Below are positions 1 to 7,077 of a DNA stretch of 64,000 nt, piece by piece; position 1 is the first letter of the stretch, and the number at the start of each line of letters is the position of its first letter. The notes below the pieces were generated by a model that saw only the letters and a list, made by a program, of their open reading frames with translations, was not told the DNA's origin and made no database searches. The stretch is from an uncultured Clostridia bacterium. GTDB lineage: Bacteria; Bacillota; Clostridia; Oscillospirales; Ruminococcaceae. The DNA lies in contig CALXHI010000019.1 in the NCBI GenBank assembly GCA_944388075.1, positions 32,927 through 96,926 on the forward strand. Reading direction: 5' to 3'. A program made the translations under genes and the position numbers.

Positions 1-2316
1 AAACAGCTGTTCTCCGTGGTCATTCCGGAAGGCGTTGTCGAAATCGGTAGCTATGCGTTCAACGGCTGCCGCAGCCTACAACGGGTCTATTTCCCTTCTA
101 CTTTGCGGAAAATCGGTCGCTTTGCCTTCCGTGACTGCCCGCTGCTCGAAGTCATTCTGCCGCAGGGCATCGAAGTCGTCGAGAAAAATGCGTTCCAAGG
201 CTGCACAAATATGCGCCGATTCTATATGCCGGATACGCTGATCCGTATGGAGGGTGAGGCACTGCGAGATTGTATGTCGCTGGTCGAGCTGCGGTTCTCC
301 GCACAACTCGAAGTCATCAGCGACAGTGTCTGCAATGGCTGTTCGTCCATGCGAACCGTTGTGATTCCTGAAGGTCCAAAATACATTCAGCAAAATGCGT
401 TCCGCAACTGTACCAGCCTGCGGGAATCCTATATCCCCGACAGCGTTATCGAAATTGCGGGCAATGCGTTTGCCGATACGCCGCTGTTCCGCATGACAGC
501 GGGTCACTATATCATCGGTCGATTCCTCATTCGAGCCGATGGCTACAGCCCGATTCCGATCGGCGTACACCGCATCGGTCCGCGTGCCTTTGAGCGTGGC
601 GGTCTGCGTGTGGCAGTCATTCCGGACGGCGTTCTCAGCATCGGCGACAACGCATTCGCCAACTGTGGCGTATTGACCGATGTGCGCATCCCGGCTTCTG
701 TGACGGATATTGGCGTGGATGCGTTTGCCTATACGCCATGGCTGAAGTCCCGTACCGAACCTTATACCGTGGTCGGTGCAAACATTTTGATTCATGCCAA
801 TGTCACACAGCAATCCGTCAGCATCCCGGAAGGAATTCGCACCATTGGACCATCTGCATTGGCACAGCTGCCCATGCAGCATGTAAGAATTCCGGAAGGT
901 GTCCAGCGCATCCAGCACGGTGCATTCTCCTACTGTGAACAGCTCGAGATTGCCGAATTGCCAAGCACCTTGCGTAAAATCGAGGGCTATGTGTTCCATA
1001 ACTGCTCTCATCTGCATACCGTGCAATTCCGAGAGGGCCCGACTACGATTGGGCATGCGATGTTCAGCAGCTGCACCGCCTTACGCAAGGTGCACCTGCC
1101 TTCAACCTTGACGGAAATCGACAACGAAGCATTCTATCATTCCGGCATCGAAACGCTGATCATTCCGGACGGCGTTACTCGGATCGGTCAGTCTGCATTT
1201 TGTCATTGTGATCGCTTGACCGATATTGCGATTCCGCCATCAGTTGTTGACATCGCCCTAAATGCGTTCACGGATTGCAAAAGGGTTCGTGTGCATGGCG
1301 AACCGGGCAGCTATGCTGAACGCTTCGTCAAGATGAATCACAATCTGCTCACATTTGTCACCACGCCAATTGAGGAAACGGTTGAAACACCTACACAGGC
1401 AGAAATTCGTATGACTCCGCCGATACCGCAGCGCACCAGAATGCAGCAGGTATCTTCGGATCCGGACTTCCTGTTCCGTGCTTTGCAGCTGCAAGAGCCT
1501 GCTGAAACTGTCGCACAACCCGTCGCTCAACCCGTTGACACGGATGAACCTGCATTTTTCCACGATGCGGTTGAAACGCCGACACCGCAATCGAAACCTG
1601 TTGCGAAACCGCCTGCTCCACAGCCGCCCCCCCCGGTGGAACAGCGCAAACAATCCAAAGCCAAGGAGGTCGTTCCGAAAACAACACCGGTCACCGTGGC
1701 AACTACCGATATTCCGGCGGGTACGCCTGTTTTCAATGCGTACAATACCACCGATCCAACGCCGGCTGTCATTCCCACAACACCGTTTGAAGACGATGAA
1801 CTAAATTACACCGAACGCATCAAACGGGAATTGGAGGAAGCCAGAAAACGTTCTGTGCCGGTTGATCCAACGGTCAAACTGCCACAGCTGACAGAAGAAC
1901 CGATTGCACCTACACCGAAACCTACCAAGCAAAAAAAATCCAAAGCCAAGTCTGCCGCACAGCCGGCTGCGAAAAAGCGCAAAAAACCATCCATTCTTGA
2001 TGATCTGCATGACGAATCAGATGAGCTGGAATGGCTGCTGCGTGAGAAGGAAACTCCGGAGGAAACCAAGGCACGTCATCGCGCTAGCTTGCTGGACGAT
2101 TTGCCTGATTTACCGGATCTACCGGAGGAACGGGAGTACAAAAATCGTGCTGCCGATTCCACTGCTACAGCATCTCCTACCGAACCACCAACACCAGCAC
2201 CTGCCGCATCATCCAATCCACCAGCAGATGAGGACGATGCTGCACCACCGAATGATGATCCGTTTGCCGATATCCATTGGAACGATGATCAGTCAACCTT
2301 CACAATTCGCCTATAA
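1..2316 (+). CDS. BspA-type leucine-rich-repeat protein, 5' end cut by window
   Basis: The reading frame is open from base 1, so the true start lies upstream; the GTG at 16 sits inside a repeat and is not a convincing start. About 430 residues are LRR_5 (BspA-like) repeats of roughly 23 residues with the pattern IPxGVxxIGxxAFxxCxxL. The last 330 residues are low-complexity, rich in Pro, Thr, Lys and acidic residues, with the recurrent motif (S/L)LDDLxD and an acidic end. There is no dockerin, sortase motif or membrane segment at the C-terminus, unlike the secreted LRR-dockerin protein at 41070. LRR_5 proteins usually mediate protein-protein or surface contacts; the N-terminus would be needed to say whether this one is secreted. 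The product is at least 771 aa. Confidence 0.85.
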   Translation, partial: KQLFSVVIPEGVVEIGSYAFNGCRSLQRVYFPSTLRKIGRFAFRDCPLLEVILPQGIEVVEKNAFQGCTNMRRFYMPDTLIRMEGEALRDCMSLVELRFSAQLEVISDSVCNGCSSMRTVVIPEGPKYIQQNAFRNCTSLRESYIPDSVIEIAGNAFADTPLFRMTAGHYIIGRFLIRADGYSPIPIGVHRIGPRAFERGGLRVAVIPDGVLSIGDNAFANCGVLTDVRIPASVTDIGVDAFAYTPWLKSRTEPYTVVGANILIHANVTQQSVSIPEGIRTIGPSALAQLPMQHVRIPEGVQRIQHGAFSYCEQLEIAELPSTLRKIEGYVFHNCSHLHTVQFREGPTTIGHAMFSSCTALRKVHLPSTLTEIDNEAFYHSGIETLIIPDGVTRIGQSAFCHCDRLTDIAIPPSVVDIALNAFTDCKRVRVHGEPGSYAERFVKMNHNLLTFVTTPIEETVETPTQAEIRMTPPIPQRTRMQQVSSDPDFLFRALQLQEPAETVAQPVAQPVDTDEPAFFHDAVETPTPQSKPVAKPPAPQPPPPVEQRKQSKAKEVVPKTTPVTVATTDIPAGTPVFNAYNTTDPTPAVIPTTPFEDDELNYTERIKRELEEARKRSVPVDPTVKLPQLTEEPIAPTPKPTKQKKSKAKSAAQPAAKKRKKPSILDDLHDESDELEWLLREKETPEETKARHRASLLDDLPDLPDLPEEREYKNRAADSTATASPTEPPTPAPAASSNPPADEDDAAPPNDDPFADIHWNDDQSTFTIRL

Positions 2317-2319
2317 TAC

Positions 2320-2357
2320 AAACCGCACATCGGACTTTTGGTTTGATGTGCGGTTTT
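2320..2357 (+). terminator. Intrinsic terminator of the LRR gene
   Basis: A 12-bp perfect stem (AAACCGCACATC at 2320-2331 with GATGTGCGGTTT at 2345-2356) begins three bases after the stop codon and ends in a short T run. Confidence 0.8.
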
Positions 2358-2384
2358 GTATACCCTGAATGTATCTCACCGGTA

Positions 2385-2420
2385 CCAAAAAAGAGACATG
2401 ACCGAAGCCATGTCTCTTTG
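2385..2420 (-). terminator. Intrinsic terminator of the dockerin gene
   Basis: Read on the minus strand, an 11-bp stem (AAAGAGACATG/CATGTCTCTTT) is capped by a C(TTCG)G tetraloop and followed by six Ts. It lies just downstream of the stop codon at 2431. Confidence 0.85.
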
Positions 2421-2430
2421 TGTTTTGGGA

Positions 2431-4788
2431 TTATTCAGCAACATTCAACTTTGCAGCCGGATCCTGGTGGAGAATGTCATCATGAACAACCGCACCGGTA
2501 ATTTCGACCCAAGCAGTGTCTCTACCCACAACAGTATTGTGGGTGTAGTACTGCAAGATGAAGGTTGCATCGGTAGCATCATGTACGCCATTTGCATCTA
2601 CATCAGCCGCATACAGCAGATAAGGCAGATATGCAAGGTTGTTGTTGTGGTTGTACAAGCCATAACCATCAGCAACTGCCTCTTCCATGGTCTTGCCCAG
2701 AACTGTTTTGCTAATGTACAGACAGAGAACATCATTTGCATCTTGTGCGGTAATGCTCTCATCGAGGTTGGTATCACCACGAGTGACGAGGTTCACGGAG
2801 GTGCTTGCAGTGCAAACCAAATCAGCAGCCAGAACAGCAGCTTCTGCATAGCCATTCTGCGTCAGCAGCTCTGCAACAGCAGCATTATCCAGGTTCACAG
2901 CAACATCGTACGAACCAAAGCCGGTATATGCAATTTCAGCAGCGCAATTGTATGCAAGAGACAATGCAGCCGTGGCATCCAGTGTTGTCTCAAGCAAACC
3001 GTCCTTGTAAACGGTCAGGGTTGCACTCATAGCAGACAGATCAAACGCAGTTTCTTCCTCAGACCAGTAGTAGTTACCACTCGTCGGAGCTACAACATCC
3101 AGAGCCAAGGAGTAAGAAGTAGTAGTTTCACTACTGGTAGTCGTGGTAGTCTCGCCACTGGTAGTCGTGGTAGTCTCACCACTGGTAGTTGTGGTGGTTT
3201 CGCTGCTGGTAGTTGTGGTGGTTTCACTGCTGGTAGTTGTGGTGGTTTCGCTGCTGGTAGTTGTGGTGGTTTCGCTGCTGGTAGTTGTGGTGGTTTCACT
3301 GCCGGTAGTTGTGGTGGTTTCACTGCCGGTAGTTGTGGTGGTTTCGCTGCCGGTAGTTGTGGTGGTTTCGCTGCCGGTAGTTGTGGTGGTTTCTTCGATT
3401 TCCTCGGTCACAATTTCATCGATCACGCGAACAACATCATAAGTGGTGCTGTCCTGTGTTGCAGAGAGGGTGACTTCCTTATGGGAAACAACCTCAATGA
3501 TCTCAAGACCCTCTTCAGCATAAACATCCGCATATGCCTCGATGTACGCAGCGGTCAGTGCCTCAGCCTGATCATCCGGCAGGGAGAATTCAGCATCCAA
3601 GCTCAGACCATCGATGATGTAGTTGGCATCATAGCTATCTGCCAGAATCGCACTGAGATCCGCAGCGGAAAGGTTAATCTCCACCGGCAGCTCTGCATCA
3701 TTTACGAAATCGGTAATCTTAGAAAATGCCGTATTGACCTTGCCGCTTGCAAGTGCAGCCTCCAAGCTTGCAGGTGCATTCGCAAAAATAGCTTCAATCT
3801 TGCTCAGAACAGAAGCCGGAACATTTTCGGTGTTCAGGTTCTCGTACGCATCTTCCAATGCGGCGACATAATCGGCGTATACTTGCTCGGCATCTGCACC
3901 GCTCACATTAATACCGGAAATTGCAGAGAGCGTTTCCATGAGCAGGGTATTGCCATTGGCAACACTGGTCTTCACTTCATCCTCGATATCTGCAAAATCT
4001 GCAAGGTACATCGCCTTGATTTCCTCAACGATTTCAGCCGGGTAGTTACCGGATTCATTGGTGATGGCACTCTCAATGCCTGCCTTCATAATGCTCAGCG
4101 CAGCATCGGCCTTGCCATCAACATAGGAACCGAAAGTCAAAGTCGTAATTTCCACACCGGCAGCATCCTTGATGGTGGTGGTGTAGTTGACGGTCTTGGT
4201 GTACTCATTCTCGCCAAAGCTCAGCTCAATGGTAGCAGTACCGCTCAAACCGAGGGAGGACCAATCAAAATCGACAATTTCATCAATGCGTCTGCCGTCT
4301 TCGAGTGTCATATCATAGCCCTTGCGCTCGATCAAATTGATGAGCTCTTCACCGACCACATCGCTGACATCGTCAATGTTCAGGGTAATGACATAGGGCT
4401 CATACGAATCACCGGTCACCGTGCCCTGCAGGTTGCTTGCCTCAACGATTGCATCAACCAGCTCTGCACTGAGCTGCGGGATCTGCTGCAACACTTTGCG
4501 CAAAAGGGATTGTGCTTTGTCGGCAGGAATGGACTTATTCACCTCACCCAGGTTCAGGGCAGCGGTTTCGACCTTGGCATTCCAATCGGAAACGCCCGCC
4601 TCGACCGGCAATACGGTATCCATACCGAAATTGGTGACATCAATCGGGACATTGAGCATCCAAGCCTTGTCCACCGTTTCCACTGCTTCTGCTGCATTGA
4701 CGACGCACAGAGAAGGCAATGCCTGACTGACAGCAAGAACAGAACCGGTCACGGCTGCAATGCTACGCTTGAAAAGGGACTGTTTCAT
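2431..4788 (-). CDS. Secreted dockerin protein with Thr-rich linker, unknown catalytic role
   Basis: 785 aa. The start ATG at 4788 follows a good Shine-Dalgarno (AAAGGAGAGG); a longer frame upstream has no such site. A signal peptide with a KR stretch and hydrophobic core covers about residues 1-32, ending ALPSLCVVNA. Residues ~35-460 are an acidic, Ala-rich region that I do not recognise. A Thr-rich linker of eight-residue repeats (ETTTTTGS or ETTTTTSS) spans about 463-558. It is followed by an unrecognised domain of ~120 residues and a type I dockerin with two Ca-binding F-hand loops, DTNLDESITAQD and DVDANGVHDATD. In this family the dockerin docks the protein onto a cohesin of the extracellular cellulosome. 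The dockerin end (YYTHNTVVG) closely resembles that of the 42432 protein (YYVHNTVLG). Function is otherwise unknown. Confidence 0.9.
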   Translation of the reverse strand: MKQSLFKRSIAAVTGSVLAVSQALPSLCVVNAAEAVETVDKAWMLNVPIDVTNFGMDTVLPVEAGVSDWNAKVETAALNLGEVNKSIPADKAQSLLRKVLQQIPQLSAELVDAIVEASNLQGTVTGDSYEPYVITLNIDDVSDVVGEELINLIERKGYDMTLEDGRRIDEIVDFDWSSLGLSGTATIELSFGENEYTKTVNYTTTIKDAAGVEITTLTFGSYVDGKADAALSIMKAGIESAITNESGNYPAEIVEEIKAMYLADFADIEDEVKTSVANGNTLLMETLSAISGINVSGADAEQVYADYVAALEDAYENLNTENVPASVLSKIEAIFANAPASLEAALASGKVNTAFSKITDFVNDAELPVEINLSAADLSAILADSYDANYIIDGLSLDAEFSLPDDQAEALTAAYIEAYADVYAEEGLEIIEVVSHKEVTLSATQDSTTYDVVRVIDEIVTEEIEETTTTTGSETTTTTGSETTTTTGSETTTTTGSETTTTTSSETTTTTSSETTTTTSSETTTTTSSETTTTTSGETTTTTSGETTTTTSSETTTSYSLALDVVAPTSGNYYWSEEETAFDLSAMSATLTVYKDGLLETTLDATAALSLAYNCAAEIAYTGFGSYDVAVNLDNAAVAELLTQNGYAEAAVLAADLVCTASTSVNLVTRGDTNLDESITAQDANDVLCLYISKTVLGKTMEEAVADGYGLYNHNNNLAYLPYLLYAADVDANGVHDATDATFILQYYTHNTVVGRDTAWVEITGAVVHDDILHQDPAAKLNVAE
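3114..3400 (-). repeat. 24-bp tandem repeat encoding the Thr-rich linker
   Basis: About eleven copies of a 24-bp unit encode ETTTTT followed by GS, SS or SG. They fall in blocks (four GS, four SS, two SG, one SS), as expected if the array grows and shrinks by unequal exchange. All copies stay in frame. Confidence 0.9.
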
Positions 4789-4833
4789 TCTAACCTCTCC
4801 TTTGATAATAGTATTCTGTATACATACGCGCTT

Positions 4834-4891
4834 GGTACATAGCATGTCAGTTCTCCTTCCACACAGGTCACGCCGGGTGCATAGCACGTCA
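4834..4891 (-). repeat. Two direct repeats in the dockerin-gene leader
   Basis: GGTACATAGCATGTCA at 4834-4849 and GGTGCATAGCACGTCA at 4876-4891 match at 14 of 16 positions, 42 bp apart. Both lie in the transcribed leader between the promoter at 4908-4936 and the start at 4788. They could be a paired binding site or a duplication; nothing else identifies them. Confidence 0.5.
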
Positions 4892-4907
4892 CAATATACA
4901 TATTTGT

Positions 4908-4936
4908 ATTATAGCACTTCTTTTGCGAAAAAGCAA
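4908..4936 (-). promoter_or_regulatory. Sigma-A type promoter for the dockerin gene
   Basis: On the minus strand TTGCTT, a 17-bp spacer and TATAAT. It predicts a leader of about 110 nt before the ATG at 4788. Confidence 0.8.
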
Positions 4937-5102
4937 GTACCTAATACGCAAATTGTGCACAATCACGAAAACAGAATCATCGTTACCTACTCCCTTTATC
5001 AACATTTGACATCAACGTTTGGCTGTCGGGATTGCCCTGCCGTACCAATCTCCTCTTAAATTGGGTAAAATATAAAAATATGTGCATTTCAGATAAAACC
5101 TC
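4937..5102. other. Intergenic stretch, no feature seen
   Basis: AT-rich spacer between two back-to-back promoters. I see no reading frame with a ribosome site, no strong hairpin and no repeat. Confidence 0.6.
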
Positions 5103-5131
5103 TTGACAACTGTGCAGATGTATGATATAAT
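5103..5131 (+). promoter_or_regulatory. Consensus promoter of the 5138-5498 RNA
   Basis: TTGACA at 5103-5108, a 17-bp spacer and TATAAT at 5126-5131: a perfect sigma-A consensus with no protein gene downstream before the next terminator. Confidence 0.9.
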
Positions 5132-5137
5132 ACAGAT

Positions 5138-5498
5138 ACAAAGAAACTCAACAACTCGATTCGGAAGAAAGAAAAGGAGGCGTTTCCGATGTGGTAACAT
5201 CCAATGACTCGCAGACAGGTTTCAAGCCAAATTGCAACAGAAAGGACGTGCTTCCAATGTGGCACGATGATCAACTCTAACCGAACACAAATCTCAGGAT
5301 TTATGATGATTTGAATTGATATAGAAAGATGTGAGTCCAATGTACGAAGCAAGTTTGGCTCACCGGCATCTTTAACGCGACAATGCCGTGTGAGCATTTC
5401 GCTGACACCCGATGATATTTCCCGTGCAGATATTTTGGGGTGTTTCATGATTCATGATATGTGGGGCGGCGGCATACAAGACATATGCCGCCGCTTTT
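5138..5498 (+). ncRNA. Candidate structured noncoding RNA, about 360 nt, unidentified
   Basis: A transcription unit defined by a perfect promoter and a strong terminator, with no open frame longer than about a dozen codons on the plus strand. Visible local pairings: TCGGAA(5162)/TTCCGA, GATGT-GGTA-ACATC near 5188, CGTGC/GCACG around 5246-5265, TGAG-CCAA with TTGG-CTCA across 5332-5361, and GTGTGAGC with GCTGACAC near 5390. Three imperfect copies of a block of the form GRA-N-RTGYK-TTCCRATGTGG occur with ATGs at 5190, 5257 and 5340. It lacks what I know of RNase P RNA, tmRNA, SRP RNA or 6S RNA. It ends 26 bp before the tRNA-Val promoter. It could be a regulatory RNA or a host for very short peptides. 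Confidence 0.6.
5466..5498 (+). terminator. Intrinsic terminator of the noncoding RNA
   Basis: An 11-bp GC-rich stem (GCGGCGGCATA/TATGCCGCCGC) with a 7-nt loop, followed by TTTT. Confidence 0.85.
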
Positions 5499-5523
5499 CA
5501 TCAAAAAAAATTTTGAAAACCCC

Positions 5524-5552
5524 TTGACAGATTTCAAATTCTGTGGTATAAT
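5524..5552 (+). promoter_or_regulatory. Consensus promoter of tRNA-Val
   Basis: TTGACA at 5524-5529, 17-bp spacer, TATAAT at 5547-5552. Transcription would start about 6-8 nt before the mature tRNA end. Confidence 0.9.
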
Positions 5553-5564
5553 AAATATCGTCGT

Positions 5565-5641
5565 GAGGGCATAGCTCAGTTGGTTAGAGTACCTGCTTGA
5601 CATGCAGGGGGTCGGTGGTTCAAGTCCACTTGTCCTCACCA
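5565..5641 (+). tRNA. tRNA-Val (anticodon GAC)
   Basis: 77 nt cloverleaf. The acceptor strand GAGGGCA pairs with TGTCCTC (one G-T pair). The D arm is GCTC...GAGT, the anticodon stem CCTGC/GCAGG has loop TTGACAT giving anticodon GAC, and the T arm is GGTGG-TTCAAGT-CCACT. The 3' CCA is encoded (5639-5641). It reads valine codons GTC and GTT. It stands alone with its own promoter and terminator. Confidence 0.95.
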
Positions 5642-5645
5642 GAAG

Positions 5646-5675
5646 AAAAAGGTTCGCAATTGCGAGCCTTTTTGT
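5646..5675 (+). terminator. tRNA-Val terminator
   Basis: AAAAAGGTTCGCA/TGCGAGCCTTTTT hairpin with a T run directly after the tRNA. Confidence 0.8.
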
Positions 5676-5683
5676 TGTATGCG

Positions 5684-5716
5684 AAAAAGCCAAGCCTCGA
5701 ATGCGGCTTGGCTTTC
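5684..5716 (-). terminator. Terminator of the tatD-like operon
   Basis: Stem AAAGCCAAGCC/GGCTTGGCTTT with an 8-nt loop; on the minus strand it ends in TTTTT, just past the stop codon at 5720. Confidence 0.8.
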
Positions 5717-5719
5717 GGT

Positions 5720-5992
5720 TTATACGCTGATACTATTGTTATATTGTTCTGTCAGGTAAGCAATCATCTGCTCAAATCCTTTTTCCGAAAGCGGAAACAC
5801 CATCTCCGGCTGCAAAGCATCGCCTGCCAGCTCGTAGCAGATATCTCGACACCAGACCTCCACATGCAATTCCTTGTCTTTCGGCTCGACACGATACCGC
5901 ATCACGTCTCGGCTGCCGGTATGGATATTGCCCGCCTCAAAATAGAACACCTTCGGAATATCAAAGGCATTGCGTGGTGCATGCTCTTCCAC
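5720..5992 (-). CDS. Small hypothetical protein downstream of tatD
   Basis: 90 aa, soluble, acidic, with no signal or membrane segment. It starts with GTG at 5992, supported by a strong GGAGGAGGG ribosome site that overlaps the end of the upstream tatD-like gene (16 bp gap), so the two are surely co-transcribed and probably co-translated. The sequence has a central strand-rich part (LHVEVWCRDICYELAG) and a helical end (EKGFEQMIAYLTEQYN). I do not recognise a family. Confidence 0.75.
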   Translation of the reverse strand: MEEHAPRNAFDIPKVFYFEAGNIHTGSRDVMRYRVEPKDKELHVEVWCRDICYELAGDALQPEMVFPLSEKGFEQMIAYLTEQYNNSISV

Positions 5993-6007
5993 AGTTTCCC
6001 TCCTCCT

Positions 6008-6796
6008 TCATTTGATGCGATACAGTCTTGCGGCATTCTCCGCCGTATGATGCAGAACCTCCGCTGCCGTCATATCGGTTTCCCTCGCCATCACCTCTGC
6101 GGTTGCAGGCAGCATCGTGCTGTTGCAGCGGTATTTACGATAGGGCACCGGCGACAGATACGGGCAATCCGTTTCAATCAGCATCCGATCCGCCGGCACA
6201 ATGCGCAGGGTTTCCAAAGCCTTTCGGGCATTCTTATAGGTCACAACGCCGGTGAATCCCAGATACAGCCCCATATTCAGCACTTCCTTTGCCGATTCCG
6301 CAGAACCCGAATAGCAGTGCATCACGCCATCGAGCGGTGCATAGTCCCGCAGCAAGGCCAACATATCGCCCATCGCATCTCGACAGTGCAAAATCACCGG
6401 CAAGTCCAACTCCCGTGCCAGTTCCAGCTGCTCCCGCAGCACACGCTTTTGCAGATTGGCATCATAACCTTCATAATGGTAGTCCAGCCCGATTTCGCCA
6501 ACGGCTTTGACGCTCGGATGCTTTGCCAATTCCCGCAGCTGCTCGAGATAGTTCGGCTCGGCCGGCAATTCTCCCGGATGCGCACCAATCGCCGTCACTA
6601 GAAACGGCACTTGATCTGCCAACGCAATGGCAGCCCTTGCGGTTTCCAAATCCACAGCCGCTTCCATCACGCCGACAATCCCATGAGACGGGAAGGTTTG
6701 CAGCAATTCGAGCCGGTCGGCATCGAATTGCCGATCGGTATAATGGGCATGGCTGTCGAAAATCGGAGCTTTCAATGTTTCATATCGTTTTGTCAT
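6008..6796 (-). CDS. TatD family metal-dependent hydrolase
   Basis: 262 aa, the usual length of the family. Metal ligands are visible in order: HxH in DSHAH (H16, H18), the Glu in VGEIGLDYH, His in LHCRD and MHCYSG, and Asp in the signature ETDCPYLSPVPYRKYR, which differs from the common APVPYRG form only in detail. TatD enzymes are TIM-barrel amidohydrolase-fold phosphodiesterases, reported as 3'-5' DNases acting in DNA repair and turnover in the cytosol. The start ATG follows GAGGAG with a 10-nt spacer. First gene of a two-gene operon with the 90-aa protein. Confidence 0.93.
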   Translation of the reverse strand: MTKRYETLKAPIFDSHAHYTDRQFDADRLELLQTFPSHGIVGVMEAAVDLETARAAIALADQVPFLVTAIGAHPGELPAEPNYLEQLRELAKHPSVKAVGEIGLDYHYEGYDANLQKRVLREQLELARELDLPVILHCRDAMGDMLALLRDYAPLDGVMHCYSGSAESAKEVLNMGLYLGFTGVVTYKNARKALETLRIVPADRMLIETDCPYLSPVPYRKYRCNSTMLPATAEVMARETDMTAAEVLHHTAENAARLYRIK

Positions 6797-6815
6797 TGCG
6801 TTGCCGCTCCTCTCT

Positions 6816-6843
6816 GGTATAACTTGTTACAAATCGTTTGCAA
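6816..6843 (-). promoter_or_regulatory. Likely promoter of the tatD-like operon
   Basis: Minus-strand TTGCAA, 16-bp spacer, TATACC, giving a leader of about 15 nt. Confidence 0.5.
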
Positions 6844-6929
6844 ATTATTGAGAGTTTATGCAAGTATTTCGACTCACCACCGGGTACTATATTGGGTGAA
6901 ACGAATTCATTCATAAACCGCTTCTTCTG

Positions 6930-6960
6930 AAAACACGGCTGTCGGACACAGCCGTGTTTT
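6930..6960 (-). terminator. Terminator of the activase operon
   Basis: Stem ACACGGCTGT/ACAGCCGTGT with a 5-nt loop and T runs on both sides. On the minus strand it is the first terminator after the stop codon at 7078, from which it is separated by the inverted-repeat element at 6963-7077. Confidence 0.75.
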
Positions 6961-6962
6961 AT

Positions 6963-7077
6963 GGCAACACCGCACAAAGACCGCCTGACGGCTTTGCACG
7001 CCATCTGCCTGCGCTTTTTTTCATCTGACGAAAACATCGACGGCGCATCTGACGCACAATCTTTGTGCGGTGTCGCC
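6963..7077. mobile_element. MITE-like inverted-repeat element, copy 1 (short form)
   Basis: Ends GGCAACACCGCACAAAGA (6963-6980) and TCTTTGTGCGGTGTCGCC (7060-7077) form an 18-bp inverted repeat with one mismatch. TTAT occurs on both sides (6959-6962 and 7078-7081) and may be a target duplication. The interior shares CCGCCTGACGGCTTTGCACG and TTTCATCTGACGAAAA with the copy at 63870, but lacks about 55 bp of its middle. It encodes no protein. It sits exactly between the stop codon of the 7078 gene and that operon's terminator. Confidence 0.8.

Noticed and set aside
3114..3400. CRISPR-like array
   Set aside because: Units are directly adjacent, in frame and without unique spacers; they encode the Thr linker.
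2356..4842. 828-residue plus-strand open frame
   Set aside because: It is antisense to the dockerin gene 2431-4788. Its apparent Gly/Cys repeats are the reverse of the Thr-linker repeats, and it has no ribosome site.
5138..5498. RNase P RNA, tmRNA, SRP RNA or 6S RNA
   Set aside because: A GCAACAGAAAG string recalls RNase P RNA, but the GAGGAAAGTCC and other universal blocks are missing. There is no tRNA-like end with CCA for tmRNA, no SRP GNAR domain, and no long single hairpin with a central bubble for 6S.
6780..7037. 85-residue frame containing MACKAVRRSLCGVA, and a similar N-terminus before thyX
   Set aside because: The shared peptide comes from the inverted-repeat element at 6963 and 63870 read in one frame; it is a DNA repeat, not a protein family.
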